Assembly (NCBI RefSeq): GCF_044594925.1
Contig: NZ_CP138991.1
Location: 2,046,001 to 2,110,000, forward strand
Direction: 5' to 3'
Origin: Maribacter sp044594925
GTDB lineage: Bacteria; Bacteroidota; Bacteroidia; Flavobacteriales; Flavobacteriaceae
Length of the DNA stretch: 64,000 nt
Part shown: positions 48,769 to 58,100 of the stretch, one piece after another
Layout of the letters: every line of letters begins with the position of its first letter
Position numbering within the stretch: the first letter of the stretch is position 1
Notes under the pieces: generated by a model
Told to the model about the DNA's origin: nothing
Databases searched by the model: none
What the model saw: the letters and a program-made list of their open reading frames with translations, nothing else
Program-made: the position numbers and the translations under genes

Positions 48769-50166
48769 TTACAGCGTATCTATTTGAGAATCCATCCAAC
48801 TAAGGCGGTCACCTATCCAATCATTTAGATAACCAAGCTCTTCTGCATAGGTATTACCAACAAAATTATTAGGCCATACGTACACACCCAGAACGGGCCA
48901 GAGATTAAAATTAGCATCGACAGCACCAGATTGGATTAAAGTGGTGGTGTAGGTATCCACGCTACCAAAGATGGCACTATCAGATAATACGCCACCACGG
49001 AGTTCGTTCCAACGGGCTTTTAACCTTGCCACGTAAGCCGGGTCCTCCATTAGGCGTTCCCACCAGAAGGGAATCTGCCAAAAATCTTCTGGACATCGCT
49101 CATTAAATTTATAGGCCCAAACATTAGTGGCTCCTCCATCGCAATAATCGGCATTTCCAAAGGCCAGGTTAAAATCCCATATAGGACCCATCTTCAACTT
49201 TTCGTTTTTATCCTTATGCATAAAAGTACTTAGTCGATACCCATCTACATTATTTGAGAGCTCATTCAAAATAAAGAAGTCTATAAAACTATCTACATCG
49301 ATGTACGCAGCATAACCTGTTTCCGTATCGGCAAAATTGTCCGAAGCAAGGGCGTTTTCAAAAGCTGCAATATAGTTGGAAATATAGCCCTTTTGCGCTG
49401 TAGTGATATCTTCCGCATCCGGCTCTTCATATAAAAAGTTGATTTCCTGTCCTAAAGTGGCATCCAATGGGGTATATTCCGAAGCGAATGAATTCTGGTC
49501 ATTATAACCCTCACCCAAATTGGCACCAGCTGTTTTATCAATCTTCAGAATATAACCGCCTGTAAGGTCATCTCCAGAGTTTTCGTCCTCCTTTAGCTTA
49601 TTGATATCGATACGATTAGAATCTCGTTTCAACTTCTCCATGAACACATAAACGCCTTGATCAATACCGTTAATGGAAACCTCAACAAACTGGGTTCTGC
49701 TAGCATAGCGCTGCATGGCTCTGGACAAATCATAAATCAGCATATTCCGCATTAAGGATTTATCACTGTAAGGCGCATAGAGTATCCAGTCTTCTTCCTC
49801 GGGGTAATCTAAAAGTGATACGTCCAAATCCTCATTGACCGCATCCCTAGTTTCAAATCCAAAAGATTTTTTAGGAAAAAACTGAGAAGAAGCACCCCTG
49901 ATTTCTATACCCATATTCCCCTCGTAGGAAATAACATCTGACTTTGAAATGACAAAAGTAGCATCTGACTTTGGTTCGTCTACAATCTCATTACCATTCG
50001 TAGAAATAGCTAGTAGTGGCAACTCAATAACCTCAGGAACTTCAATTTCTTCCACTTCTTTCTCAGGTAAGGGGTCATCCGAACTACAACCAGAAATATA
50101 TAACATAACGAGACAGAGTGCTACGTAACGCAGTGCTTTATATGGGGAAGATTGTAGCGTTCTCAT
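48769..50166 (-). CDS. CotH kinase-like lipoprotein
   Basis: A protein of 465 residues with lipobox VMLYISGCSSDDP (Cys 27) and an acidic linker (EKEVEEIEVPEVIELP). The CotH kinase domain shows GIEIRGASSQFFPKKSFGFE, WILYAPYSDKSLMRNML, GVYVFMEKLKRDSNRIDI, GGYILKIDK and the metal-binding MGPIWDFNLAFGNADY. CotH kinases phosphorylate spore coat proteins in Bacillus; the role in Flavobacteriia is not known, and this member would face the periplasm or surface. Confidence 0.9.
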   Translation of the reverse strand: MRTLQSSPYKALRYVALCLVMLYISGCSSDDPLPEKEVEEIEVPEVIELPLLAISTNGNEIVDEPKSDATFVISKSDVISYEGNMGIEIRGASSQFFPKKSFGFETRDAVNEDLDVSLLDYPEEEDWILYAPYSDKSLMRNMLIYDLSRAMQRYASRTQFVEVSINGIDQGVYVFMEKLKRDSNRIDINKLKEDENSGDDLTGGYILKIDKTAGANLGEGYNDQNSFASEYTPLDATLGQEINFLYEEPDAEDITTAQKGYISNYIAAFENALASDNFADTETGYAAYIDVDSFIDFFILNELSNNVDGYRLSTFMHKDKNEKLKMGPIWDFNLAFGNADYCDGGATNVWAYKFNERCPEDFWQIPFWWERLMEDPAYVARLKARWNELRGGVLSDSAIFGSVDTYTTTLIQSGAVDANFNLWPVLGVYVWPNNFVGNTYAEELGYLNDWIGDRLSWMDSQIDTL

Positions 50167-50202
50167 AATTATTTTTTATTTCTAAGATACTTAAAAATGT
50201 AC

Positions 50203-51189
50203 TTATTCCAGAAAACCCTGTTCTTTCATCCACTCATCATTGAACATTTTTCCGACATAACGACTACCATGATCATGGAAGAGCACCACCACGACATCGT
50301 CTTTGGTAAAATGCTTTTTTAATTGCAATAAACCTTTAATTGCCGCACCCGCTGAGTTCCCTAAAAACATAGCCTCCTCTTTTGCCAAACGCTGCGTATA
50401 CACTGCGGCATCTTTGTCCGTTACCTTGGTGAAACCATCGATAACCCCAAAATTTACATTTAGTGGCAAAATATCCTCACCAATGCCCTCCGTTATATAA
50501 GGGTAGATTTCTTTCTCGTCGAAAATACCAGTTTCATGATACTTTTTAAAAACAGAACCATAGGTATCTATTCCCCATATTTTTATATTGGGATTCTTCA
50601 TTTTTAAATAAGAACCTACTCCAGAAATAGTACCTCCAGTACCAACGCCCACAACAAAATGGGTAACCTTCCCGGCCGTCTGTTCCCATATTTCAGGGCC
50701 AGTACTTAAAAAATGTGCCTTGCAGTTAGATGGATTATCATATTGATTTACGTACCACGAATTAGGTATTTCCTTAGCAAGTCTTTTGGCCGTGCTGTAA
50801 TAACTCCGTGGGTCTTCCGGAGCAACATCCGTTGGGCACACATGAACTTCGCTACCAACGGCCCTTAGAATATCCATTTTCTCCTTGGACTGCTTATCGC
50901 TAATGACACAGATCATCTTATAACCTCTAATAGTTGCCGCTAAAGCCAAGCCCATCCCTGTATTGCCAGACGTACCTTCTATTATAGTTCCTCCAGGTTT
51001 CAACACTCCGGCCGCTTCCGCATCCAAGACCATTTGTAGTGCCATACGGTCCTTTACCGAATTCCCCGGGTTAAAGGTTTCATACTTTGCAAGTACTAAG
51101 CAGGGAAGTGCTGCGGTTAGCTTGTTCAGTTTAACCAAAGGAGTGTTCCCAATGGTTTCCAATATGTTTTCTGCGTATTTCATTTTCAT
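50203..51189 (-). CDS. PLP-dependent cysteine synthase / cystathionine beta-synthase-like enzyme
   Basis: A cytoplasmic enzyme of 328 residues (fold type II). The PLP lysine is K46 in FNPGNSVKDRMA; the phosphate-binding and substrate loops appear as EGTSGNTGMGLALA and VVGVGTGGTISGVGSYL. The C-terminal CBS domains of classical cystathionine beta-synthase are absent. It makes cysteine or cystathionine from serine derivatives. The next leftward gene is the CotH protein; the upstream gene is an FtsX-like permease 26 bp away on the same strand. Confidence 0.9.
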   Translation of the reverse strand: MKMKYAENILETIGNTPLVKLNKLTAALPCLVLAKYETFNPGNSVKDRMALQMVLDAEAAGVLKPGGTIIEGTSGNTGMGLALAATIRGYKMICVISDKQSKEKMDILRAVGSEVHVCPTDVAPEDPRSYYSTAKRLAKEIPNSWYVNQYDNPSNCKAHFLSTGPEIWEQTAGKVTHFVVGVGTGGTISGVGSYLKMKNPNIKIWGIDTYGSVFKKYHETGIFDEKEIYPYITEGIGEDILPLNVNFGVIDGFTKVTDKDAAVYTQRLAKEEAMFLGNSAGAAIKGLLQLKKHFTKDDVVVVLFHDHGSRYVGKMFNDEWMKEQGFLE

Positions 51190-51215
51190 ATATTCAATTG
51201 CTTCGCTCCATTTAT

Positions 51216-52457
51216 TTATTCGAACCTTATGGCCTTTACAGGTGTTATTTTAGTGATGATATAGGAAGGTATGAGTAGCATCAATAAGCATAACACCAAC
51301 ACGCCCACATTTAACAAAATAACCGTCATGACATCTATATGCACCGGTATGTATTCTATGTAATACTCCTTAGGATTTGGAAATTTAAAAAGCTTTAGCT
51401 GGTCTTGCGCAATAATAATTCCTAAGCCGATAAGATTTCCCCAGAATAGTCCTACCCCTATTAAATAAGCAGCGTTATAAAGAAACACCTTTCTAATACT
51501 CCAATTAGTAGTACCCAATGCTTTCAAAATACCGATCATGGATGTTCGCTCTAAAATAAGTACCAAAAGTGCAGTAATCATATTTATACCACCGACAATG
51601 ATCATAATACCTATGATTAATGCAATATTAAAATCGAATAGACCGATCCACTCAAAAATCTTATAGTATTTATCCTTTAATGTTCGCGTATTTAAACTGG
51701 ATACGGTCTTACCGTATATCTCTGCGCTTTTAGCATCTATATCATCAAAGCTTTCTAAAAAAATTTCAAAATTCCCAATTTCATCGGAATCCCATTTATT
51801 CATACGTTGTATATGGCGAATGTCTATAAAGATAAATCGGCTGTCTATCTCTTCAAAACCACTATCATAAATACCTTTAATGGTAAACTTACGTTGATTT
51901 GGAATCTTATTAGTATCATCATCCCGAAGAAAAAAAGTAAAAAAGGAATCTCCGTTCTTAAGTCCAAGGCGACTTGCGGAGATACGAGAAATAAGCACCT
52001 CATCATTAATATTTCCGCCATAGTTAGGCAATGTGCCTTCCACCAGAAACTCTGCTATTGCGCTCCAATTAAAATCACTCCCGACCCCTTTGGCTATAAT
52101 ACCTTCAAAAGTATCCGCGGTTCTAATTATGCCTCCTTTGGTGGCAACCGCCTGTATATGTTCAATACCCGAAACAGATTTAAATTCCGGATAAAAATCT
52201 TGATTTTTTGATATGGGGGTTACGGATATCTCAGAACTATTGTTGTCATAATTAGAAATTTGCACATGCCCATTGAACGCTGTTACTTTTTCCCTGATTT
52301 TATGCTTTAAGCCTACCCCCGTTGCAATGGCGATCAGCATCATAATAATACCAAGGACAATAGCTGTAATAGCTATTTTTATTATTGGTGCGGAAATGCT
52401 AATTTTATGCTCCTTACCCGTAATAAGCCGTTTGGCGATAAAATATTCTAGGTTCAA
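51216..52457 (-). CDS. FtsX/LolC-like ABC transporter permease
   Basis: An inner-membrane protein of 413 residues. A membrane segment at about 24-48 is followed by a large periplasmic MacB-type domain (about 50-265) and three C-terminal segments (about 278-305, 325-350, 375-402), with the FtsX signature ILERTSMIGILKALGTTNWSIRKVF. It resembles LolC/LolE of lipoprotein sorting; no ATPase gene is adjacent. The protein start MNLEYFIAKRLITGKE requires a TTG codon at 52457, since an in-frame stop lies just upstream. That TTG abuts the ATG of the divergent gene with no base between. Confidence 0.9.
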   Translation of the reverse strand: MNLEYFIAKRLITGKEHKISISAPIIKIAITAIVLGIIMMLIAIATGVGLKHKIREKVTAFNGHVQISNYDNNSSEISVTPISKNQDFYPEFKSVSGIEHIQAVATKGGIIRTADTFEGIIAKGVGSDFNWSAIAEFLVEGTLPNYGGNINDEVLISRISASRLGLKNGDSFFTFFLRDDDTNKIPNQRKFTIKGIYDSGFEEIDSRFIFIDIRHIQRMNKWDSDEIGNFEIFLESFDDIDAKSAEIYGKTVSSLNTRTLKDKYYKIFEWIGLFDFNIALIIGIMIIVGGINMITALLVLILERTSMIGILKALGTTNWSIRKVFLYNAAYLIGVGLFWGNLIGLGIIIAQDQLKLFKFPNPKEYYIEYIPVHIDVMTVILLNVGVLVLCLLMLLIPSYIITKITPVKAIRFE

Positions 52458-53699
52458 ATGATATTATTTTTATCCAATTTCAAAAGTACAGTTTTATTAT
52501 CGTTTTTAATATGTGCTTCCTGCGGAAACCCAGCTAAGAATACCACTGCACAGACAGAAAATACGTTAGAAATACCTACGGAAACAGCTCCGGAAAAAAT
52601 TATGGTTGCCGCCAATAGAACCGCGATTTACCTTCCTTTAATAAAAGGTAAAAAGATAGCCGTAGTAGCTAACCAGACGAGTGTCCTCTATAAAGACACA
52701 GGGTATACCCATTTGGTAGATTCTTTACTGAGTTTACAAATTGATATTAAAAAAGTCTTTTCCCCGGAACATGGTTTTCGTGGTAAGGCCGATGCAGGGG
52801 AAAAAGTAAAGGACGGTCTAGATACACGAACTGGCTTGCCCATAAAATCCCTTCACGGCAAGAACAGAAAGCCCACACCATCGCAATTAAATGATATAGA
52901 TTTAGTGCTCTTTGATATTCAGGATGTAGGCGTACGTTTTTACACCTATATCGCCACAATGCAATTGGTGATGGAGGCCTGCGCAGAAGCAGGTATACCC
53001 GTGCTTGTTTTAGATAGACCTAACCCAAATGCGCATTATATCGGCGGACCTACCATGAAAGCGGAACACACTAGTTTTTTGGGCATGACGAAAATACCGC
53101 TTGTTTATGGGATGACCATTGGTGAGTATGCCCAAATGATAAACGAAGAAGGTTGGCTGACAGATGGGAAAAAGACCGATTTAACTGTTATTCCTTTAGA
53201 AAACTGGTCGCGCAACATTGCATACCACTTACCTATTAGACCATCTCCGAATCTACCCAATGACACTGCTATTACTTTGTATCCTAGTCTTGGACTTTTT
53301 GAAGGAACTAACGTCAATGCCGGTCGTGGTACCGAGTTTCAATTTCAGCGGTATGGGGCTTCATTTTTAGATTCCACCAAATATGATTTTAGTTATGTTC
53401 CAGAACCTAATTTTGGTTCTAAATATCCTAAAGAAGAAGGTAAAACCTGTTATGGCTCGGATTTATCCAGAACAGCTAGAATGAACGAATTCACTTTAAA
53501 ATGGATAATAGAAGCCTATCAAAACTGTACCGACAAATCTAAATTTTTTCTTACCGATGGATTTACAAAACACGCCGGAACCACCAAACTACAAGAGCAA
53601 ATTGAAGCAGGTCTTTCAGAAACTGAGATAAAAGCTACTTGGCAGGCTGATTTAGAAGAGTTTCAGGAAATTAGAAGGAAATATATAATTTACAAATAG
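52458..53699 (+). CDS. DUF1343 protein, NamZ-like exo-beta-N-acetylmuramidase, lipoprotein
   Basis: A protein of 413 residues with a lipobox (LLSFLICASCGNP, Cys 22). The DUF1343 signatures are plain: GKKIAVVANQTSVLYKDTGYTHL, KVFSPEHGFRGKADAGEKVKDG, DLVLFDIQDVGVRFYTYIATM, VLDRPNPN and SLGLFEGTNVNAGRGTEFQFQ. NamZ of this family removes MurNAc from the non-reducing end of peptidoglycan fragments, so cell wall recycling is likely. The ATG is directly adjacent to the divergent TTG of the FtsX-like gene, so its leader must lie within that gene. Confidence 0.92.
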   Translation: MILFLSNFKSTVLLSFLICASCGNPAKNTTAQTENTLEIPTETAPEKIMVAANRTAIYLPLIKGKKIAVVANQTSVLYKDTGYTHLVDSLLSLQIDIKKVFSPEHGFRGKADAGEKVKDGLDTRTGLPIKSLHGKNRKPTPSQLNDIDLVLFDIQDVGVRFYTYIATMQLVMEACAEAGIPVLVLDRPNPNAHYIGGPTMKAEHTSFLGMTKIPLVYGMTIGEYAQMINEEGWLTDGKKTDLTVIPLENWSRNIAYHLPIRPSPNLPNDTAITLYPSLGLFEGTNVNAGRGTEFQFQRYGASFLDSTKYDFSYVPEPNFGSKYPKEEGKTCYGSDLSRTARMNEFTLKWIIEAYQNCTDKSKFFLTDGFTKHAGTTKLQEQIEAGLSETEIKATWQADLEEFQEIRRKYIIYK

Positions 53700-53870
53700 T
53701 TAGCTTGATTTAGAATTTTTGTATGCCTTGAGCGCAAGCCCTGCACTAGCTACTGAACCAGCAACTCCTATAAATGTTTCTCCGGAAAATATTAGAAATA
53801 CTCCTGCTACAAAACCACAAACACCAATTACTAAAGTCATTTTTGACGTATTACCTCTATTCTTATCCAT
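53700..53870 (-). CDS. 56-residue small membrane protein
   Basis: A frame of 56 residues from ATG 53870, with two hydrophobic segments (TLVIGVCGFVAGVFLIFSG and FIGVAGSVASAGLALKAY), a basic N-terminus MDKNRGNTSK and the end KNSKSS. The positive-inside pattern fits a two-pass helical hairpin. Its stop codon directly abuts the stop of the DUF1343 gene. No family match. Confidence 0.5.
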   Translation of the reverse strand: MDKNRGNTSKMTLVIGVCGFVAGVFLIFSGETFIGVAGSVASAGLALKAYKNSKSS

Positions 53871-53927
53871 TTTTGTAGCATAGAATTCTAATTGAAATTT
53901 AAATCAATGTGCATGAGCGCAGAACAG

Positions 53928-54764
53928 TTAATCAGCATGTATTTGTGTTGGTCTACGATATTTATGAAAAGGTTGTTTTAAAAGTCCTTTGATACTTGAG
54001 TTCTCTTTTTCGTCAGGAAAAGTGTCCACCCCATAGGTAATGTTCTCCGGCTCTAGCTCCATAAAAGTTCCGAACAATCGGTCCCATATAGAAAAAATGT
54101 TCCCATAGTTACTATCCGTATAGGGGAGCACAAAATGGTGGTGTACCTTATGCATGTCTGGCGAAACGATTACCCAACTCAAGGCTTTATCCAAACCTCT
54201 TGGTAAACTAATATTCGCATGATTAAACTGGGAAAGCACCACAGAAATACTTTGATATAGCATGATAATCCCTACCGGCGCACCCACAACGAATACCCCA
54301 ATGAGGGTAAACAGGTATCTAATTAAACTTTCTAAAGGATGATGTCTATTAGCCGTAGTCGTATCCACATTGTGGTCGGAATGATGTACCAGGTGTACCA
54401 TCCATAAAGGTTTTACTTTATGCTCTACCAAATGTGCCGTATATGCCCCGATCAAATCCAATAACATAATCCCCAAAACCACATATAACCATAAGGGCAT
54501 TTCCGGAAGCCAATTGATAATCCCAAAATTGTTTTGGATGGTCCAATCCGAAGTTTTCAATAGCAAGAAAGCCAAAGGGAAGTTTATGATTATGGTAGTT
54601 AAAGTAAAGAATAAATTAGGCAATGCGTGTTTCCACTTTTTGTATTTAACACTGAACAGGGGCACTATCCCCTCTAATATCCAAAAAAAAGTAATTCCCC
54701 CTACCAAAATTAAACTGCGGTGTAAAGGTGGTATCGTTTCAAAATAGGTCATTAAAGTCTCCAT
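53928..54764 (-). CDS. sterol desaturase / fatty acid hydroxylase family protein
   Basis: An integral membrane protein of 278 residues with about five hydrophobic segments and the His clusters of the di-iron family: HLVEH (about 110-114), HLVHHSDHN (about 123-131), TTANRHHPLE and HKVHHHFVLPYTDSNYG (about 208-224). Enzymes of this family hydroxylate or desaturate lipids. The N-terminal segment and the final NKKR-like tail are not informative. The start is 40 residues before the first clear membrane helix pair. It stands alone between two short genes. Confidence 0.9.
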   Translation of the reverse strand: METLMTYFETIPPLHRSLILVGGITFFWILEGIVPLFSVKYKKWKHALPNLFFTLTTIIINFPLAFLLLKTSDWTIQNNFGIINWLPEMPLWLYVVLGIMLLDLIGAYTAHLVEHKVKPLWMVHLVHHSDHNVDTTTANRHHPLESLIRYLFTLIGVFVVGAPVGIIMLYQSISVVLSQFNHANISLPRGLDKALSWVIVSPDMHKVHHHFVLPYTDSNYGNIFSIWDRLFGTFMELEPENITYGVDTFPDEKENSSIKGLLKQPFHKYRRPTQIHAD

Positions 54765-54887
54765 AGGCTAAAGATAATAATTTAGTTGTTTTACACAGCG
54801 CGCTGTTTTTGAGGTTGATTGTTTAAACTCCGCTCATGACAAGAGACGCTAGCTAGTAAGAAACAAGGCACTAAAAAGCTGGAAGTA

Positions 54888-55382
54888 TTAGTTTTTAATT
54901 AATTTCTTCATGTTTTCCACAATATTAAATGCAGCTGGACAAATAGCGACATTCTTAAGTGTAAGGTGACTTATTTGTTGAAATTTTTTTCTATCCGTAT
55001 GAGGAAATTCTCTACAAGCTTTTGGTCTAACTTCGTAGATAGAACAGTGGTTATCCGCTCCCAGAAACGTACAAGGTACCTTTTGTAATACAAAATCATA
55101 CTCCTCATCCATACGTAAATACTGTGCAATGAATTTTTGAGGTTTCATCCTAAAGTGCTTTGCTATTCTTTCTACATCAGCATTTGTAAAGAGTGGCCCA
55201 GTGGTCTTACAGCAATTGGCACAAGTAAGACAATCTGTTCGTTTAAATTCTTTCTCATGCAGTTCCTGCATGATATAATCTAAATTTTTAGGCGGTCTCT
55301 TTTTAAGCTTAGCAAAAAACTTCTTGTTTTCTGTATGTTTGTCCTTTGCTTTTTTAGGTAATTCCCTTAAGACATGTTCCAT
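54888..55382 (-). CDS. YkgJ-family cysteine cluster protein
   Basis: A cytoplasmic protein of 164 residues. The zinc- or iron-binding cysteines lie in DCLTCANCCKTTGPLF (about 55-70), KVPCTFLGADNHCSIYEVRPKACREF, and a last one in VAICPAAF. The length and layout match the YkgJ (CxxCxxCC) family, whose function is unknown. The basic N-terminus (RELPKKAKDKHTENKKFFAK) is typical of the Flavobacteriaceae version. Confidence 0.88.
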   Translation of the reverse strand: MEHVLRELPKKAKDKHTENKKFFAKLKKRPPKNLDYIMQELHEKEFKRTDCLTCANCCKTTGPLFTNADVERIAKHFRMKPQKFIAQYLRMDEEYDFVLQKVPCTFLGADNHCSIYEVRPKACREFPHTDRKKFQQISHLTLKNVAICPAAFNIVENMKKLIKN

Positions 55383-55455
55383 AAACGCACATTAATGTCG
55401 TAAAACTAGCAAAGTCGTACTTAAAAAGTGAGGATTAACTTTTAAAATAGCGTAT

Positions 55456-56169
55456 TTGAAGAAAGATATTTTTGGCAAGGCCCTACTGGATTATCAAGCG
55501 GGAAACTATACCGAGGACATCAAAACCTATTCTTCTTTAGCCGAAGAAGATGTGATGCCCCTACCCTATCTTTTTAGAGCTTTTGAAGAAATGCCTTTTC
55601 TGGAACAGCAAGCATTATCCCTATGCAAAGGTACCATCTTGGACATTGGGTCCGGTGCTGGAAGTCATGGCCTATACTTACAGAACAAGGGATTGCAAAT
55701 TACTTGTTTAGACCATTCTGCCGGGGCAATAACAGTATGCCGAGCACGTGGAGTAAAGGAAACACATCTCGGTGACATTTTTGATGTAGAAGGAGAAAGC
55801 TTTGACACCCTTTTATTACTTATGAACGGAATCGGTATCGCTGGGCAATTAAAAAATTTAGATGTATTCCTGAATAAACTCAAATCACTTTTGAGACCTG
55901 GGGGACAAATTCTATTGGATTCTAGCGATATTGTCTACATGTACGAAACCGATGAAGACGGCGGGTTTTGGATTCCTGACAACCTCGATTATTATGGAGA
56001 AGTACAGTTTCAGATGGAGTACAAAAAAGAAAAAAGCAACTATTTTAATTGGCTATATTTAGACTACAACACTTTACAACGCGCAGCCCTTTATAACGAT
56101 TTGTCCTGCGAACTTGTAAGTGAGGGCGAACATTACGACTATTTAGCTAGATTATCCTTTAAAAAATAA
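55456..56169 (+). CDS. class I SAM-dependent methyltransferase
   Basis: A protein of 237 residues. The SAM-binding loop is ILDIGSGAGSHGLYLQNKG (motif I, about 61-79), followed by ITCLDHSAGAITVCRARG and LLLMNGIGIAGQ. The start codon is TTG at 55456 (reading KKDIFGKALLDYQAGN after it). The substrate is unknown. It diverges from the YkgJ gene with 73 bp between and precedes a metalloprotease-like lipoprotein gene. Confidence 0.88.
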   Translation: MKKDIFGKALLDYQAGNYTEDIKTYSSLAEEDVMPLPYLFRAFEEMPFLEQQALSLCKGTILDIGSGAGSHGLYLQNKGLQITCLDHSAGAITVCRARGVKETHLGDIFDVEGESFDTLLLLMNGIGIAGQLKNLDVFLNKLKSLLRPGGQILLDSSDIVYMYETDEDGGFWIPDNLDYYGEVQFQMEYKKEKSNYFNWLYLDYNTLQRAALYNDLSCELVSEGEHYDYLARLSFKK

Positions 56170-56211
56170 TAGCAGGCACGTTTTTTGCGTTAAGACATTA
56201 AAAAAAAGATT

Positions 56212-57090
56212 ATGAAAAAGCTCCAAAGTATTTTTTTATCGGCCTTATTATTATTAGCTATTTCTTGCAATAAAAATAATGATGATGCCCCTGAGCTAGA
56301 ACAAGAAGTGGACAAAACTGCAAATCTTCTAGCTACCGGGGACTCTGCAAATGATATACTTTCCAATGCTTCCTTCGATAAAATTCTCATACAAATTGGG
56401 TTTGTCACAGGTTTTAGACCTACAAATGCCGCTATGCAAGAATTTACAGCTTTTTTACGGGAACGCACGTTCAAAGAAGATATTGAGGTAATTTATACGG
56501 AGTTAGAATCACCAGAAGAGGAGAATTTAACCTTACAGGAAATTGATGAATTGGAAAGAGAAAACAGAACGGCCTACAATAATGGAAAAACTTTAGCTAT
56601 CTATATTTATTTCGCCGATGCTCCTGCCGTCGGTGATGAAGGTGATGAGGGTATTGTAACGCTTGGCGCTGTTTATAGAAACACCTCCATGGTCATACAC
56701 GAAGTTACAGTTAGGCGATTGGCTGCGCAGAGCTCCTTCATTACCAACGCCGATGTAGAAGCAGCCACATTGAATCATGAATTCGGACATTTGTTCGGGT
56801 TAGTAAATCTGGGTACCCCTGCGATAAACGATCATGAAGATCCTGATGCTCTCAATCACTGTAACGTGCAAGGTTGTTTAATGAGGGCCCAGTTACAGTT
56901 TGGAGGTCCTTCTGGCAGGTCATCTATCTTAGCGTCCAAAAGTAGTTATGAAGGTGGTATCAAAGCCGGTTGTATTCTTTCTGGTCAAAATGTACTGAAT
57001 CTCTTACAGTCGAACACAGGAAAGAATTCTGCGGCACCAGGACTAGATGCGGAGTGTATTTTGGATATACAAGCCAACGGAGGGCGTTAA
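56212..57090 (+). CDS. zinc metalloprotease-like lipoprotein
   Basis: A protein of 292 residues with lipobox LLLLAISCNKNND (Cys 19). The zinc motif LNHEFGHLFGLVNLGTP (HExGHxxGLxN, about residues 188-200) is in a metzincin-like context, with ITNADVEAATL just before and HCNVQGCLMRAQ after, where a Met-turn would be expected. Six cysteines in the second half may form disulphides. The catalytic activity is likely but not proven by this alone; some such surface proteins of Bacteroidota are named membrane metalloproteases. Confidence 0.82.
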   Translation: MKKLQSIFLSALLLLAISCNKNNDDAPELEQEVDKTANLLATGDSANDILSNASFDKILIQIGFVTGFRPTNAAMQEFTAFLRERTFKEDIEVIYTELESPEEENLTLQEIDELERENRTAYNNGKTLAIYIYFADAPAVGDEGDEGIVTLGAVYRNTSMVIHEVTVRRLAAQSSFITNADVEAATLNHEFGHLFGLVNLGTPAINDHEDPDALNHCNVQGCLMRAQLQFGGPSGRSSILASKSSYEGGIKAGCILSGQNVLNLLQSNTGKNSAAPGLDAECILDIQANGGR

Positions 57091-57129
57091 TGCTGGTTCA
57101 TTCCTTCGACTAAGCTCAGGACAAGGTTT

Positions 57130-57198
57130 GATGGTTGATGGTTGATGGTTGATGGTTGATGGTTGATGGTTGATGGTTGATGGTTGATGGTTGATGGT
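57130..57198. repeat. heptanucleotide tandem repeat (GATGGTT)n
   Basis: Nine complete units of GATGGTT plus six bases, all identical, between the convergent genes at 57090 and 57918. It is directly preceded by TTCGACTAAGCTCAGGACAA (57105-57124), which looks like a REP-type intergenic element, and followed later by the short repeat ACTACTGACTACTGACT. Being intergenic it cannot cause coding phase variation. Confidence 0.9.
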
Positions 57199-57285
57199 AA
57201 AATATTCTTTTCAGAAATAGCATACGCTTAAATAAGCCATACCAATTCACTAATATCACTTATTAATAACTACTGACTACTGACT

Positions 57286-57918
57286 CTAAGGTATGTTCAA
57301 ATACTTATGGGTCTGCAAGGACACTTTCCATTTTGGGTTTTTCATCACATAATCTACAATTAAAGGGGTCACCTTATCCTTTACGCTCCATTCTGGCTGC
57401 AAATACAGTATACAATTAGCATTTGTTAATGCTGCTTGTTCCTCGGCAAAGATAAAATCGTGCTTGTTATAGATAATTATTTTCAGTTCGTGAGCTTCAT
57501 CATATATCTTACCTTCAGGTAGTTTATTCTTCTTGGGCGACAAACATATCCAATCCCAAAGACCGGTCAAAGGATAAGCACCGGAGGTTTCAATATGCGT
57601 TTTTAGATTTTCCTGTTTAAGAGCGGAAGTTAATGGTCCCATATCCCAAGTCAGTGGTTCCCCACCGGTAACTACAATGGTATCCGAATATTTTGTAGCA
57701 TTAGCAACGATTAAATCAATATTGGTTGGCGGATGTGTGTCCGCATTCCAGCTTTCCTTCACATCGCACCAATGACACCCTACATCACAACCACCTACCC
57801 GTATAAAGTAAGCTGCCGTACCTTTATGAAAACCCTCTCCTTGTATGGTATAAAACTCCTCCATCAAGGGTAACATAACTCCCTTATCCACTAATTTTAA
57901 TACGTCCTGTTTATCCAT
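57286..57918 (-). CDS. queE: 7-carboxy-7-deazaguanine synthase
   Basis: A radical SAM enzyme of 210 residues. The cluster motif is GGCDVGCHWCDVKESW (CxxxCxxC, near residues 43-52). Other landmarks are EEFYTIQGEGFHKGTAAYFIRVGG before it, VVTGGEPLTWD and HIETSGAYPLTGLWDW. It converts carboxytetrahydropterin to CDG in the pathway to queuosine. No other que gene is adjacent. The length agrees with the family in Bacteroidota. Confidence 0.92.
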   Translation of the reverse strand: MDKQDVLKLVDKGVMLPLMEEFYTIQGEGFHKGTAAYFIRVGGCDVGCHWCDVKESWNADTHPPTNIDLIVANATKYSDTIVVTGGEPLTWDMGPLTSALKQENLKTHIETSGAYPLTGLWDWICLSPKKNKLPEGKIYDEAHELKIIIYNKHDFIFAEEQAALTNANCILYLQPEWSVKDKVTPLIVDYVMKNPKWKVSLQTHKYLNIP

Positions 57919-58100
57919 CGTACAAAGATAGGAATAACGCTTTTTAAAATTATAGCATTGCCGCTTTAAGTAAATGAAGGTATTAGTCTCAACAAAACGG
58001 AGATTAAAATCTACGTAGTGTTAATTACATTTAATAAGACCTCGGTACTTCTTCTTTTGTATTGCTCAGAAATCAGCTATTTTTATCAAAAATAAATAAC

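Noticed and set aside
57130..57198. CRISPR array
   Set aside because: The units are 7 nt, contiguous and without spacers, and no cas gene is present; it is a simple tandem repeat.
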